Shown here piece by piece: positions 42,051 through 53,702 of a DNA stretch of 64,000 bases. The notes under the pieces are model-generated. The model saw only the letters and a program-made list of their open reading frames with translations. It was not told where the DNA came from and did not search any database. Position 1 is the first letter of the stretch. Each line of letters opens with the position of its first letter. Source of the DNA: Neoarius graeffei (taxonomy: Eukaryota; Chordata; Actinopteri; Siluriformes; Ariidae); assembly GCF_027579695.1 (NCBI RefSeq), contig NC_083582.1:352378-416377 (forward strand), given 5' to 3'. The position numbers and the translations under genes were made by a program.

Positions 42051-43629
42051 CAGTGGTGCTTGAAAGTTTGTGAACCCTTTAGAATTTTCTATATTTCTGC
42101 ATAAATATGACCGAAAACATCATCAGATTTCCACACAAGTCCTAAAAGTAGATAAAGAGAACCCACTTAAACAAATGAGACAAAAATATTATACTTGGTC
42201 AATTACTTATTGAGGAAAATGATCCAATATTACATATCTGTGAGTGGCAAAAGTATGTGAACCCCTAGGATTAGCAGTTAATTTGAAGGTGAAATTAGAG
42301 TCAGGTGTTTTCAATCAGTGGGATGACAGGTGTGAGTAGGCACCCTGTTTTATTTAAAGAACAGGGCTCTATCAACATCTGATCTTCACAACACATGTTT
42401 GTGGAAGTGTATCATGCCACGAACAAAGGAGATTTCTGAGGACCTCAGAAAAAGCGTTGTTGATGCTCATCAGGCTGGAAAAGGTTACAAAACCATCTCT
42501 AAAGAGTTTGGACTCCATGAACAAATGGAGGAAATTCAAGACCATTGTTACCCTCCCCAGGAGTGGTCGACCAACAAAGATCACTCCAAGAGCAAGGCGT
42601 GTAATAGCCGGCGAGGTCACAAAGGACCCCAGGGTAACTTCTAAGCAACTGAAGGCCTCTCTCACATTGGCTAATGTTAATGTTCATGAGTCCACCATCA
42701 GGAGAACACTGAACAACAATGGTGTGCATGGCAGGGTTGCAAGGAGAAAGTCACTGCTCTCCAAAAAGAACATTGCTGCTCGTCTGTAGTTTGCTAAAGA
42801 TCACGTGGACAAGCCAGAAGGCTATTGAAAATGTTTTGTGGACAGATGAGACCAAAATAGAACTTTTTGGTTTAAATGAGAAGCGTTATGTTTGGAGAAA
42901 GGAAAAACACTGCATTCCAGCATAAGAACCTTATCCCATCTGTGAAACATGGTGGTGGTAGTATCATGGTTTGGGCCTGTTTTGCTGCATCTGGGCCAGG
43001 ACAGCTTGCCATCATTGCTGGAACAATGAATTCTGAATTATACCAGTGAATTCTAAAGGAAATTGTCAGGACATCTGTCCATCTCAAGAGAAGGTGGGTC
43101 ATGCAGCAAGACAACGACCCTAAGCACACAAGTCGTTCTACCAAAGAATGGTTAAAGAAGAATAAAGTTAATGTTTTGGAATGGCCAAGTCAAAGTCCTG
43201 ACCTTAATCCAATCGAAATGTTGTGGCTCCAGGACCTGAAGTGAGCAGTTCATGTGAGGAAACCCACCAACATCCTAGAGTTGAAGCTGTTCTGTACGGA
43301 GGAATGGGCTAAAATTCCTCCAAGCCGGTGTGCAGGACTGATCAACAGTTACCGGAAACGTTTAGTTGCAGTTATTGCTGCACAAGGGGGTCACACCAGA
43401 TACTGAAAGCAAAGGTTCACATACTTTTGCCACTCACAGATATATAATATTGGATCATTTTCCTCAATAAATAAATGACCAAGTATAATATTTTTGCCTC
43501 ATTTGTTTGACTGGGTTCTCTTTATCTACTTTTAGGACTTGTGTGAAAATCTGATGATGTTTTCAGTCATATTATTTATGCAGAAATATAGAAAATTCTA
43601 AAGGGTTCACAAACTTTCAAGCACCACTG
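42051..43629 (+). mobile_element. Tc1-like transposon
   Basis: TA lies on both sides (42049-42050, 43630-43631). Ends CAGTGGTGCTTGAAAGTTTG and the exact inverse. The inverted repeats extend about 200 bp (CCTTTAGAATTTTCTATATT, AATATTATACTTGGTCA). It inserted in the ZMYM-type transposase. Confidence 0.93.
42414..43406 (+). pseudogene. Tc1-like transposase, decayed
   Basis: Starts MPRTKEISEDLRKSVVDAHQ (N-terminal helix-turn-helix). Next comes a frame change near 42520, SGRPTKITPRARRVIAGEVT (second DNA-binding domain with the GRP hook), STIRRTLNNNGVHGRVARRK, and a stop near 42787. The catalytic half follows with ADETK-like text near 42845, KHGGGSIMVW-like text near 42950 and QDNDPKHTS-like text near 43110. 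The end QGGHTRY stops at about 43406. Several frame changes and stops make it inactive. Confidence 0.87.
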
Positions 43630-45585
43630 TATCTGATGCATCCTGCTCTACACCAGAGATATCTTGAGTACCATCAATAATGATGGAGTACTGCAAGACA
43701 GGGAAAGCTTGTATCGATTTTGCAATATCTCTGACAATGCTATTTCCCAACAACTGCATTATTTCATTTTGCACTAGTGGAGATGTGTAATCACAAGACC
43801 CGGTTAGCCAGTCAGAGAGGCGGGCATCCTCTTTGGCTTTGTGTTTCAAATGTTGGTAAACATTACCTTCATCATCACTGTGTCCACGTAATGCCAAGCC
43901 CTGTCTAGCAAGGAATTTTATGGAACCTACAATGCTTTGTAGGCAGTATCTGCCATTTTCTTGCTGTCTTGCTAATGCACTTGAAAGTTGTGCATCTACT
44001 GGGGTACCTTCCTGACTACACACAGTGATTGCATGATGGTGAGCTTTGCTATTCTGATGACATTAAAACCTAAGGAGAGCATTTTTCCAATTAGAGAATC
44101 CTCTGGAGGAGAAGGCTGGGTCTGCCTTTTTGGACAGTGCACTCTTATTTATTGTGTATGTTTTTACACAGTGGAAGCAAAGAATTCCCTTTACTGTTTG
44201 GCTATAATGAAGCCACGGGTATTGTCTGTACCAATGTTCCTGAAAATGTAGGACCTTATCAGACAGTTTTTGAACAGGAATGGTTTTTGGATGAGGCTGA
44301 TTTGGCTTGGACTGGATATCCAGGCTGTCTCCTACGCTACTCTGTTCTCCACTGCCGTCTCCCTCACTTCTACACTCTCTGATGCTGCCTGGAACAGTTT
44401 CCTAAGAAAAAGGCCACACTCAATTAACCAATGGTTTCTTCTTGAAAATATGAAACAGGCAATGTGTATGTTTTTAATGAAAACATTCATAAGACCACAT
44501 AGCATTGTAGAAGGTCAAGCTTATGCTGATAGCTCACCTGAGACTCACACTGTCCTCTCCCTGAACTACAACCTGGCAGGCTTTCTGTTGTTGCATCCTA
44601 TTCAAATAACATAATGTCTGTTTTGGCTTTAAATGGCACATGATGCATTGCACAATGTACATGTAATCAGTAAAGGGCACATTTAGTCTACATATAAGTC
44701 TACAGTATATGCTTCAATTTACCTGTAATGAAGACTGTTCTACGGGGTTGCTTTGTTGTGGACTACACGGCGTTAAAAGTGTTTACTATGAAAGTTGTTC
44801 GATTAAATTGTGACATAGGCCTAACTACGGTGTATACAACTGCTAGATGTTAAGGTGTTTTTGCCTTCTGAGGCAGAAGCTAAACAATTGGAGTCGAGCG
44901 CTTGGCAGAAGAAAATGTCACTGTCTGAAGAGGTTCTCTAACAAGGCTATTTTGTTTTGAATAGCTTACCGTTGACTGGGTAGAATAATGTCTTATGTCC
45001 TCCTTACGTTTTCTTTTATTGCCCAACATCACTGCCTGTGTGCTGTTTTGCTGTAGCAGCGAGCTGGATGCTGATTTTACCGCTTGCTACTGCTTACAGC
45101 CAATGACAACAAAAAACCATAGCAACGTCAAGGCAACGGGAGGTGGGCCAATCAAAGCTTCATAAAGCTTTTTTACCTGTCCCCACCAATAGTCAGCCAT
45201 CTTTGAGAGGTCTGTTCACAACTGAAAATCAGCTGAAAGCGATACCGCGTTTGGTGTTTTTATTCAGCGTTTCCCGCATCGCGGCTTCTCCATTCAAAAA
45301 TGGTATGGACATTTTAAACTCAGCTGAATATTGGTATGGACGCGTCCATACCGTCTATACGCATTTTTACGCCCATACGTACAAATGACCCTGCATTTTC
45401 CCCATCTACAAAAGATGTCAAACATTAAAATTGGTTAAATTATTTTACATCTATTCTGTAAACAAAAGATAAGTAATAGCAAAAAGAGAAACATCTTTTT
45501 TTAAATGAACAAAGACACCATGTCAGGGTAGGGTGCAGAACAACAACAAAAATCAATAATTCTTCCCTTTCATCTCTACACCACT

Positions 45586-48321
45586 TCAGAGATTTTTGGC
45601 CAAGAAAACCAACATGTCGACCTTTGCTGGTTTTAGACTTGCACGCTGACATGTGACAATATTGCCACTGGCACTGAACAGTCTCTCTGATGGTGAGCTT
45701 GTAGCTGGTATGCAAAGGTACTTCCGAGCCAATTTGCTCAGCCATGGAAAGTTGACATGGTGCACTCTCCACCAGGCCAGTGGATCTTGCTCTCCATCAA
45801 TAGGAGTTATGAGGTAGTTGTCCAGTTCTGCTTTAATGGTATCCTCCAACTGCACAGTAGAGGAGGAAGCAGGGACAGGGTTAGGGTTAGCTTTTGCTTT
45901 CGCTTTCCTGTAGAGGTGGATGGTGGTTCTTCTGCTGCACTCGGGGGCATGGGATGGGTTGTGACACAAGCCCTCTGCTCCTGCAACACACAGGAATAAG
46001 AGCCATCAATGTTTTGCTGTCAGTTGTGATTAAGACCAACCACCAGGCATTTTGTGTGTAAAAGTTTAAAAATGCCAGTAGTATAGTAAAAATATAAATT
46101 GTATTTGTGTAACATTTTGTATTACGAAACAAAGAAACAGGACAGCTTACCTTTTGTGCCATCTGTTCCATTTCCATCTTCACTCTGTCTTTGATGTATG
46201 GGACATTCTCTTCACTGATGTAGGCCGTCTTGAATCTCGGATCAAGGAATGATGTGATGTCCAGGAGCTCCTGTGTCACTGGGTCATTGTATTTGTCTTC
46301 AATGTAGTGGAGAGCTCTTGATTTTATCTCCTTGGTCAGATCCGTGTTCTGGTCACTTTCAGCAAGCGTTGATGTTCTTAGGAGATGAAGCACTGGCTTC
46401 AGGTATGACACGCTTACGTAGTCCTCACCTGAGAGGGCGTCTGTGAACTCCTGAAGAGGACCAAGGGCAACGTTTATGGATTCAAGGACATCTGTGTCTT
46501 GCCAAGTGGGGACCAGGTGCCGTGTCTTTCTGTCTTCAGACAGAACCTGGCACAGTGCCTTGCTCTGCTCCAACACCCTCCCAATCATTTTCTGCCGTGA
46601 GCCCCATCGTGTCGGACATTCAGTAATCAGTGAGTGTTCAGGTAAGTCCTGCTGTGCCTGTTTTAGCGCCGCCTTCTTCTTCCAGCTGTGAGTGAAGACC
46701 CCAACCAGCTGCTTGCAAAGTCCTGTGGCCCTTTTGACTCTTTGGTCATCTTTGACAGCATTTTCTGGGGAAAAAAACATTACATGAGTATTACAGTCTG
46801 AAAAGCCATAAGGATAGCTCATAACACAGTATCCATAATATACAATGACTGTATACAGTCATTAATAATATATACCATTGATTACATCTGTTGTCATCTT
46901 GTAAGAAAAAGCATTCAGAGGAAAAAAAAATGCCACTGCATCTCTCTGCCCCTAGGCATTCCACAGTTAAACACAAGCAGTATTGGGAGACTTTAAAGTT
47001 TACCCATGAAAGGATTAATTTTTCTAGTCTTCTCACAACCCGTCTTAAAATGCAGATGATCCACGAGTTACACATATGTATATTGAAAACCTGTGTTCTT
47101 GAAGCATTTTGCAATAAACTTGTGTGAAATTAATGCAAAATATTGAATATAAAGCTGCTAATGGCGATAGACAGCCTTTCTATGGCGTTTGTATTGTTAA
47201 AGTAGCCTTGCGCTAACAGTTTGTCAGCTAACGACAGCTTGACGGCAAACTTGTCAGTGTTTCGTTTTTTCCCCTCCCAAACTGTATTTCAGTGTTCCGA
47301 AACAAAGTCAAGACCTACTTCAGGCAAACAAATTATGATTGTTACCGGTAAACTGACTTTAAGGGACAGAGAGGGCAGAGTAATATAGCAGAGACTAGAG
47401 GGACTCTGCAAAGGTAATACACACTCTTAATTACAAAAATACACACTCGCACAAACACAGGTTCCTGTACTTACCAATTGCAAGATGCAGTCTGTGTCCG
47501 AAACACTGCAGTCTGGTCCATTGGTTAAGTTCCACTGCTTTTATCATATTTGTAGCGTTGTCTGTTGTTATGCACGTCTGGGCCTCTTCTTTTAGACCCC
47601 AGCTTGACAAACACTCTTTCAGCCCCATGGCAATATTCTCTCCGGTGTGGTCAGTGGGGAAGTATGCGGTCTGCAGGCAGCGACTTCTCAACTCGAAGTT
47701 GGCATTGACGAAATGCACCGTCAGACTCATATATGGCTCGGTCGTTCTGCTTGACCACATATCAGTAGTTGACGCATAAAACTCAATATCTTCCAGCTCT
47801 TTCGCCACCTTGGCCTTACATTCTGCGTAGAGCTGTGGGATGGCAACCTGATTAAAGTATGTGCAGGAGGGCAGAACATACCTCTTATCCATTGTGCGGA
47901 GTAAACTTTTAAACGAGTCTTTGGTGACCGTGTTTACAGGCACCATGTCCTTCGTAATGTAGTTTGTTACTGCAGCAGTTATCTCCTTGTGTCTTTGGCT
48001 ACTTCTGTCATACGGAGTTACACTGGCAAAAGAAGTTGTAATTGTCTGTTTGGCCGAAGTACTTTCACTACTACTAGACGTCTCGTGGGTCTTTTTCGCC
48101 ATGCACTCTTCATGCAAATTCACGTGGTGAACTTTCAAGTGGCGGTATAAATTAGTAGTGTTTCCACCGGATGTAGCCACTTTTGCATGACATGTTTTGC
48201 ACAGCACCTGTTTCTGATGTTCATCTGAGGCTTCAAATCCAAAATACTGCCAAATGGCCGACGTGCTGTTTTTCTTTGGGATCAAATCCCCTGACTCCGC
48301 TTCAGCTCTTGCTTCAGCCAT
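45586..48321 (-). CDS. BED-finger hAT transposase (ZBED-type), three exons
   Basis: Exons 48321-47475, 46764-46151 and about 45985-45586 have consensus borders (GTAAGT / CAG) and matching phase at both joints. Exon 1 starts MAEARAEAESGDLIPKKNST and has a BED finger (IWQYFGF, CKTCHAKV, NLYRHLKVHH). It continues into the RNase-H-like core (STTDMWSSRTTEPYMSLTVH, where the Asp is the first catalytic residue; DNATNMIKAVEL). Exon 2 carries CPTRWGSRQKMIGRVLEQ and FLDPRFKT. Exon 3 ends with the dimerisation motif SSPSERLFSASGNIVTCQRA. One frame change occurs in exon 3 near 45870-45890, in a CTAACCCTAACCCT run. Otherwise it is open, about 600 residues as usual for the family. Confidence 0.85.
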
Positions 48322-48599
48322 GTCTGAAATTGAATGACCAGCTACACTGATTGGAGTGGATAACACGTGACCTGTCCATGCGCAGCATGCAGCTTCTTGA
48401 TTGGTGGCTGACACAGAGTGTTTTTACACCATGCTGGGGCAATACACAGAGCATACATGTGTGAAATTATTGACGAAACAAAACATGGGTCAGTTTAGGA
48501 GCACTGAGAAAAAACGCGGCTTTGACGATCCCAAAATCGTGTTGTCGGAGATCGCGATTTTCGGTCGAAAATGATAGATCGTTCAGCCCTAATCCACAA

Positions 48600-48990
48600 T
48601 GACTAATACAAAGCGATACCCGCATGCAGATCAATCTAATGGCCTGATGAGATCCATGCCAGTTCTTTCTAAGGGGATCTCCATCCGTGGCAATGGACTT
48701 AATGGCACTTTTGGTGTGGCTGCTGGATTTACCAGCTGACATTCATGACAAGCCGCACACCACTTGCGGTCATCGGCACGAATCCCTGGCCAACAGAAAC
48801 GGGCCATGAGTTGATTTAGTGTTTTATTCTGCCCCAAATGCCCAGCCATAGGATTATGATGAGCCACATGGAATAAAAGTTCCCTGTGGCTCTTTGGGAC
48901 CAACATCTGTGTTATCTTTTCCTTAGTTTGAGTGTCCTGCGTCACTCAATACAGCCTATCCTTGATACAAAAATGCAGGCAGGAAAGCGC
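48600..48990 (-). pseudogene. Gypsy integrase fragment (zinc-binding and start of core)
   Basis: The zinc-binding HHCC region is clear: HHNPMAGHLGQNKTLN, FCWPGIRADDRKWCAACHEC. It is followed by PLPRMEIPLERTGMDLI, the start of the core. It runs up to the right duplication of the 15-kb hAT. It lies directly after protease, showing the INT-before-RT order. Broken fossil. Confidence 0.85.
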
Positions 48991-49057
48991 AATATTAGGC
49001 TGGAGGATTTGACCATCAATTACTTTCACTTGGTCAAAGGTGTGTCTCAGAGACTCG

Positions 49058-49692
49058 TCACAAGCCTGCTCCAATGGGAAGTTCCCTAAGGGATTCCCCA
49101 GAGAGGAAGGAGGGCTCTCCCCACTCTGTGTTGTCATGACGTGGAACTGACGCAGAAGTGCCTGAGGCCGCCTCCCCAGCCAATGTTGTGGCAGGATCCT
49201 CCAGGGATGTGCTACTGCCGGACTCGCCCACGATTATTTGTTTCATTAATGTTTTAAACCCTGGCCAGTCGGTCCCCAGGATCAGTGTGTGAGTGAGACT
49301 CGAACTAACTGCGGTCTCTATGCTATGCTTTTCTCCACACAAGTGGATAGTGGTGGGCATCAGCGGATATTTTTGTACATCACTGTGCACACACTTAACC
49401 TTCACCAAACGTTCATTGCCCAGTGCCCCGCATGGAGTCAGGCTTTGATGTATGGAGGTCTGATTATAACCTGAATCCACCAAAGCCTGATGTGTACCCC
49501 CTTGAATACTCACAGCTATCCTGCACACCCCTGCTCGATCAGGGGAAGCCTGAAGTGCATCGGGGACACGAACCAGTAGCCCCGCCTCCTTCCGGAAGTG
49601 CTAATTCCCCACTTTCCCTTCACATTTACATACCTGCCCGGTTCTGGTGGGCATGGATGAGTTCATTTGAGAGGGTTAATGGCAGTACAGAC
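49058..49692 (-). pseudogene. Gypsy protease and upstream gag end
   Basis: Retroviral-type aspartic protease: GTHQALVDSGYNQTSIHQSL (ALVDSG at the active site) and HTLILGTDWPGF (the ILG flap end). It follows a short end of gag and precedes a linker leading to integrase. Broken fossil. The upstream limit is the left end of a second BED-finger hAT at 49693. Confidence 0.82.
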
Positions 49693-50056
49693 TAGGGCTG
49701 CACAATTAATCATAATAAAATCGCGATCTCGATTCACACCTCTATGCAATCTCATTTCTAAATGTCAATGATTTCTTCTGCAGTTTATTACATAAGCTGC
49801 ATCAAAACAAGTGCTCCTTCTTTTCCAAAGGGAATCTCAAGCGCCCCCTAATTCTGCATCATCTTGGCTTTCTCCCTCAACCAATGACAATGCAGCTTTT
49901 CACCATGTGGTGCAGTGTAGCAGAAAGGTGGTAGTAGAGGAGCAGAGCGAATGAGTGTGAGAGAGCAGCAGAGAAAAGTTTATGGTAAGAGGAAATAAAA
50001 AAAAAAAAAAAAAACCTGAAATGAATCCAGAAGAAAACCCAACTGATGATGGTGCA

Positions 50057-51866
50057 CAGGCCTGCCGACAGGGGGGGACAAACGGGTATGTTGTCCCGGG
50101 CCCAGGAATGGGGAGGGCCCAGAACTGGGCTCTCATGAAGTTGCGATTATTTTATTTCATTTCAAAATGTGTTGATTTGGGGGAGAAATGTGCTATATTT
50201 GCGTTCAATAAATGATTTCTAGATCTTTTGCCTTTATCGTCTTTGAAAAAGGCGTCAAGAACCCCCTACCACCCCTAATGCAAAAATGGTTTGGTCTGAC
50301 TCTTTGATTAAGGGGAAAAAACGATATCGTTCGATCATAGCGCTTCGACAATCAGCGTGCGTGCCATTTGCCAACATGCACAAGTCAGGAGCACAGAAAA
50401 GAAAAGAGAAAAAGAGAGGAAGAAACCAAGAGACTCAGGGGCTCACTGCATAAATATTTTAAAGATTCGGATGATGCAGCAGGTACTAGCAAAGGCAGTG
50501 CAGCTGAGCCAGGTAAGACACAGCTAACTTTTTCCAGCCCCGTAAAGTAACCCCAACCAAGGCACACGCGGCACACAATTCATGTTACAAACGAGGGGAG
50601 AGCAAGTCACACTGAACACCATATCAAACGCACAGGGCATTGAATCATTTCATAACCACAACGGCTTAATAACATTTGTGTTTCATATATCTGATTGAAG
50701 CTAAGAATATTCACATTAGCCCGCAATCATATCCCGCCGTTTCTCGAGCCGTGTGTTGTTCTCTGCTTTTCACACTGGACAGTACGCACGCACGCACAAC
50801 AAAAGTCCGGCGCATTGCATTTCGCACCTGAATAGTTGCAGACTAAGGAAATGTTAAAACTGTAAAAATGTTGAAATGCTAAAATGAAATGGTTGTTGAC
50901 CGGTTGAATGGTTTTTGAATACTTGTCATTTAAGGGTTGGAGTGAGTAGAGACTGGGATAAGCAGTGATGGGAATAACGGCATTAGAAATAAACGGCGTT
51001 ACTAACGGCGTTACTTTTTTTAGTAACGAGTAATCTAACTAATTACTTTTTACATCGTTATAACGCCGTTCCCGTTACTTACAATAAAATACTATGCGTT
51101 ACTTTATTAAAGCTGTTCTCATCTGGCACGCTGCTCATTCAGCCTTTCTTTCCTCTGCTTTCGTGTGGGGCGGGGAGACGCGAGACAACGGCACAGTAAG
51201 CCAATCAGAGTAGATTTGGACAGCATACGTAGGTAGGTCACGCCTACTGCACTACTGCGCGCTCTTTCAATCAGAAGACCCAGCGATGGCGAGCGGTCAG
51301 CCCAGCACTGCGCTTTCACATTGGAAATACAGCCATTGCTTTTCATTACTTGAAATAAAAGGCAAAAATGTCTACGTGCAATGCACATTATGTCGAGGAA
51401 CAAAGCGTTTGTCCTCGTCAGTGGCCAGTAATTAGTAACATAATTTTAATAACTACAAAAATATATTAAATTTGATAGATGTCTTATCTCACATTGTCCC
51501 ACAAAAATATTAATATAGTGTAGATAACGTTACTAATTGGTTCTGTTAAGTGTCCATTTCAGTCATTAAACACATTTAACATTCACTTTTATTATGATTA
51601 CACTAATTGAATTTGATTTTTTTTGAGGGGGAACAAAATGTAACGGAATAATTACTTTCCCTGGTAATTAGTTACTTTTATGACAAAGTAACTCTGTTAC
51701 TAACTCAGTTACTTTTTGGGAAAAGTAACTATAACTAATTACTTTTTGAAAGTAACGTGCCCAACACTGGGGATAAGAGAGGTGGGTGTGTGTGTGGGTT
51801 GGCCCGGGGGGGGGGCCCATTCAGAGCATTTTGTCCCGGGCCCAGCCAAAGCTGTCAGCGGCCCTG
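50057..51866 (+). mobile_element. hAT MITE holding another hAT MITE
   Basis: Ends CAGGCCTGCCGACAG and, inverted, CAGGGCCGCTGACAG. Flanks are ATGGTGCA (50049-50056) and GTGGTGCA (51867-51874), 7 of 8 identical. Near 50376, KSGAQKRKEKKR then RLRGSLHKYFKDSDDAAG resembles a first exon of a TTF/ZMYM-type hAT, with one frame change. It lies in the BED exon of the host hAT. Confidence 0.85.
50963..51769 (+). mobile_element. hAT MITE (CAGTGxTGGG family)
   Basis: The 807-bp element is flanked by GGGATAAG (50955-50962 and 51770-51777). Ends are CAGTGATGGGAATAACGGC and, inverted, CAGTGTTGGGCACGTTAC. GTTACT-type tracts fill both ends. At about 51286 MASGQPSTALSHWKYSHCFS, then VQCTLCRGTKRLSSS, is the first exon with a BED-like finger of the parent transposase. 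Confidence 0.93.
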
Positions 51867-51906
51867 GTGGTGCAAACCAAGTGAACAATCCCACTGTGCT
51901 CATACC

Positions 51907-52881
51907 CAGGGGCGCAGCTGGGGGGGGGAAGTTAGGACGATTCTAAGGGCCTGGTACTGACAGGGGGGCCTGTGAGGGATATTAATATTATTTTAATAGT
52001 ATTGCCTTGTGTAAGTCTTTGAAATAAAATATTTCATCTGTTAAAATAAGTAAATTATACATGGCTATGATTTGCTATAACATTTTTCTTGAATTATTTA
52101 TGATATTGTCATTTCACCCCTCCACCCTTTTTACTAATGGTACAGTCTGATTCTGGGCGTGGAACACGTGAAATGTGTAGCTCTGTGTATGCACAGCGCT
52201 ATTAGCGCAGCTTAGAGCAGCTGTCAGTTTTTCTCCGTGCGCAACAGAGGTGTGCATTCTAGAAGTTGCTAAGCAGGAGCAGGTGTGATAAATTATGAAG
52301 CCCGGATATCACACTGTGTGTGAAAAAAAAATCACCTTTTTTCATAGGTATCTTTATTGTATAATTAAGTCTAGATGTTTTGCCATTGTTCATGTGTGGA
52401 TTTGTTGATATTGTTAAGTATTTAACTTTAATATTTTGCACATTTAGCTGTGGTCATAGATATCATTGCTATTGTTCATGTATGGATTTATTGATACTGT
52501 TGCTAAGTATTTAACTTGAATATTTGAACATTTGCTGTGTTTTCTAATAAATGTGTGATGCCTAAAAGAAACCAAAAACACTTGGTGGATTTCTTGCAGT
52601 GCACTCTGTAATTGTATCAAAAAACTAGTGTAGTTATTCATCAAGGCATACATTTGATCACATACAATAAGTCAATAAATGGAGGAAACAAAGGAATACA
52701 TTTTGTAATCCTGATTATTGATGATGTTTGCTGGAGGGCTCTGGAGTCTCCATAATGTGCATACAGAATGTTATAAATCCATACTGATACAGTGATGCAT
52801 GCAATTTCTCTCAACACAAACATTTGGATTGAATGAACTCCATAGGCTACTGAGTGGCCTAATAATAGTTGCTCATAAAAG

Positions 52882-52918
<37 letters not shown>

Positions 52919-53175
52919 TTCCATATATATCATGGAATTTTCATTTTAAGGCAACAGTCTATTCAGTCCAATTCTGACAGTTCTGCATTTAAAATGTTCA
53001 TATACCAAATAATTGTATCACCTAAACTTGCTAGGTAGCTGATCACATGCATAGTAAAGTAGAAGTGCCAGCCAAAAACAGACTTCAAATTAAGTTGCTT
53101 GAGCTTGAAAATTTTACCGAGGGGGCCCTAAATTGTAATCTTTCATAGGGCCCAAGATTTCTAGCGGCGCCCCTG
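51907..53175. mobile_element. hAT MITE (CAGGGGCGC family)
   Basis: The 1269-bp element is flanked by CTCATACC (51899-51906 and 53176-53183). Ends are CAGGGGCGCAGCTGGGGG and, inverted, CAGGGGCGCCGCTAG. The interior is AT-rich with a (TA)n run at about 52893-52919. Within it, two related segments (about 52380-52420 and 52460-52500) repeat TTGTTCATGTxTGGATTT. No ORF. Confidence 0.93.
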
Positions 53176-53702
53176 CTCATACCAAAAAAAGGTTCCATTC
53201 AGTGGTGTGGAAATATTTTGGATTTAGGCAAGATGATGATAGTCAATCTCAAATACATTGTAAGCAGTGTTTTGACATATCAATTTTTTTATTAGCTTTT
53301 TACCATAGCAAGCTCTATATACAGTGCTCAGCATAAATGAGTACACCCCCTTTGAAAAGTAACATTTTAAACAATATCTCAATGAACACAAACAATTTCC
53401 AAAATGTTGACAAGACAAAGTTTAATATAACATCTGTTTAACTTATAATGTGAAAGTAAGATTAATAATATAACTTGGATTACACATTTTTTCAGTTTTA
53501 CTCAAATTAGGGTGGTGCAAAAATGAGTACACCCCACAACAAAAACTACTACATCTAGTACTTTGTATGGCCTCCATGATTTTTAATGACAGCACCAAGT
53601 CTTCTCGGCATGGAGTGAACAAGTTGGCGACATTTTGCAACATCAATCTTTTTCCATTCTTCAACAATGATGTCTTTTTAGTGACCGGATGCTGGATGGA
53701 GA

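Larger units (their letters stand above)
36087..44420 (-). pseudogene. TTF/ZMYM1-like hAT transposase, split in three
   Basis: The minus-strand parts, from the N-terminus, are as follows. 44420-43632 is a TTF-type zinc finger (WYRQYPWLHYSQTVKG, CFHC, FSSRGFSNWKNALLRF) and the next region (SIKFLARQGLALRGH, YSIIIDGTQDIS). 42048-41640 is the RNase-H-like region (GLYEVSGTGTTGEAI, GLRGQTYDGAANMSG, AAHCVNLITQS). 37013-36087 is the rest (TRWTVRGPAIRAVL) with the C-terminal dimerisation motif PVSSSESERSFSALRRLKTW. A Tc1 element separates parts 1 and 2, and a 4.6-kb insert separates parts 2 and 3. A stop is present near 44070. Host ZMYM1-like genes derive from such transposases, but the element ends show this is the transposon itself. 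Confidence 0.85.
34070..45376 (-). mobile_element. TTF/ZMYM-type hAT transposon with nested inserts
   Basis: The 8-bp duplication ACGTACAA lies at 34062-34069 and 45377-45384. The ends share GGGCGTAAAAATG (ACAAGGGCGTAAAAATGG left; ATGGGCGTAAAAATGCG right, inverted). It inserted into the 3' untranslated part of the BED-finger hAT. It contains a Harbinger element, a SINE, a 4.6-kb composite insert and a Tc1 element. Its transposase on the minus strand is cut by two of these. Confidence 0.82.
33497..48591 (-). mobile_element. BED-finger hAT transposon (ZBED-type), opened to 15.1 kb by inserts
   Basis: Ends TAGGGCTGAACGATTTT and the inverse of GATCGTTCAGCCCTA, flanked by the 8-bp duplication ATCCACAA (33489-33496 and 48592-48599). 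The element's own DNA is about 3.8 kb (33497-34061 and 45385-48591). A TTF/ZMYM-type hAT with inserts fills the middle. It carries a three-exon transposase on the minus strand, nearly intact. Target: Gypsy integrase codons. Confidence 0.93.

Noticed and set aside
36087-44420. Host ZMYM1-like gene
   Set aside because: It is bracketed by hAT ends and ACGTACAA duplications and is split by other transposons.
45870-45895. Telomeric repeat (TTAGGG)
   Set aside because: Only about two units, within transposase coding sequence.
45586-48321. Host ZBED1-like gene
   Set aside because: The gene lies inside matching hAT termini with an 8-bp duplication, so it is the transposase of that element, not a domesticated gene.
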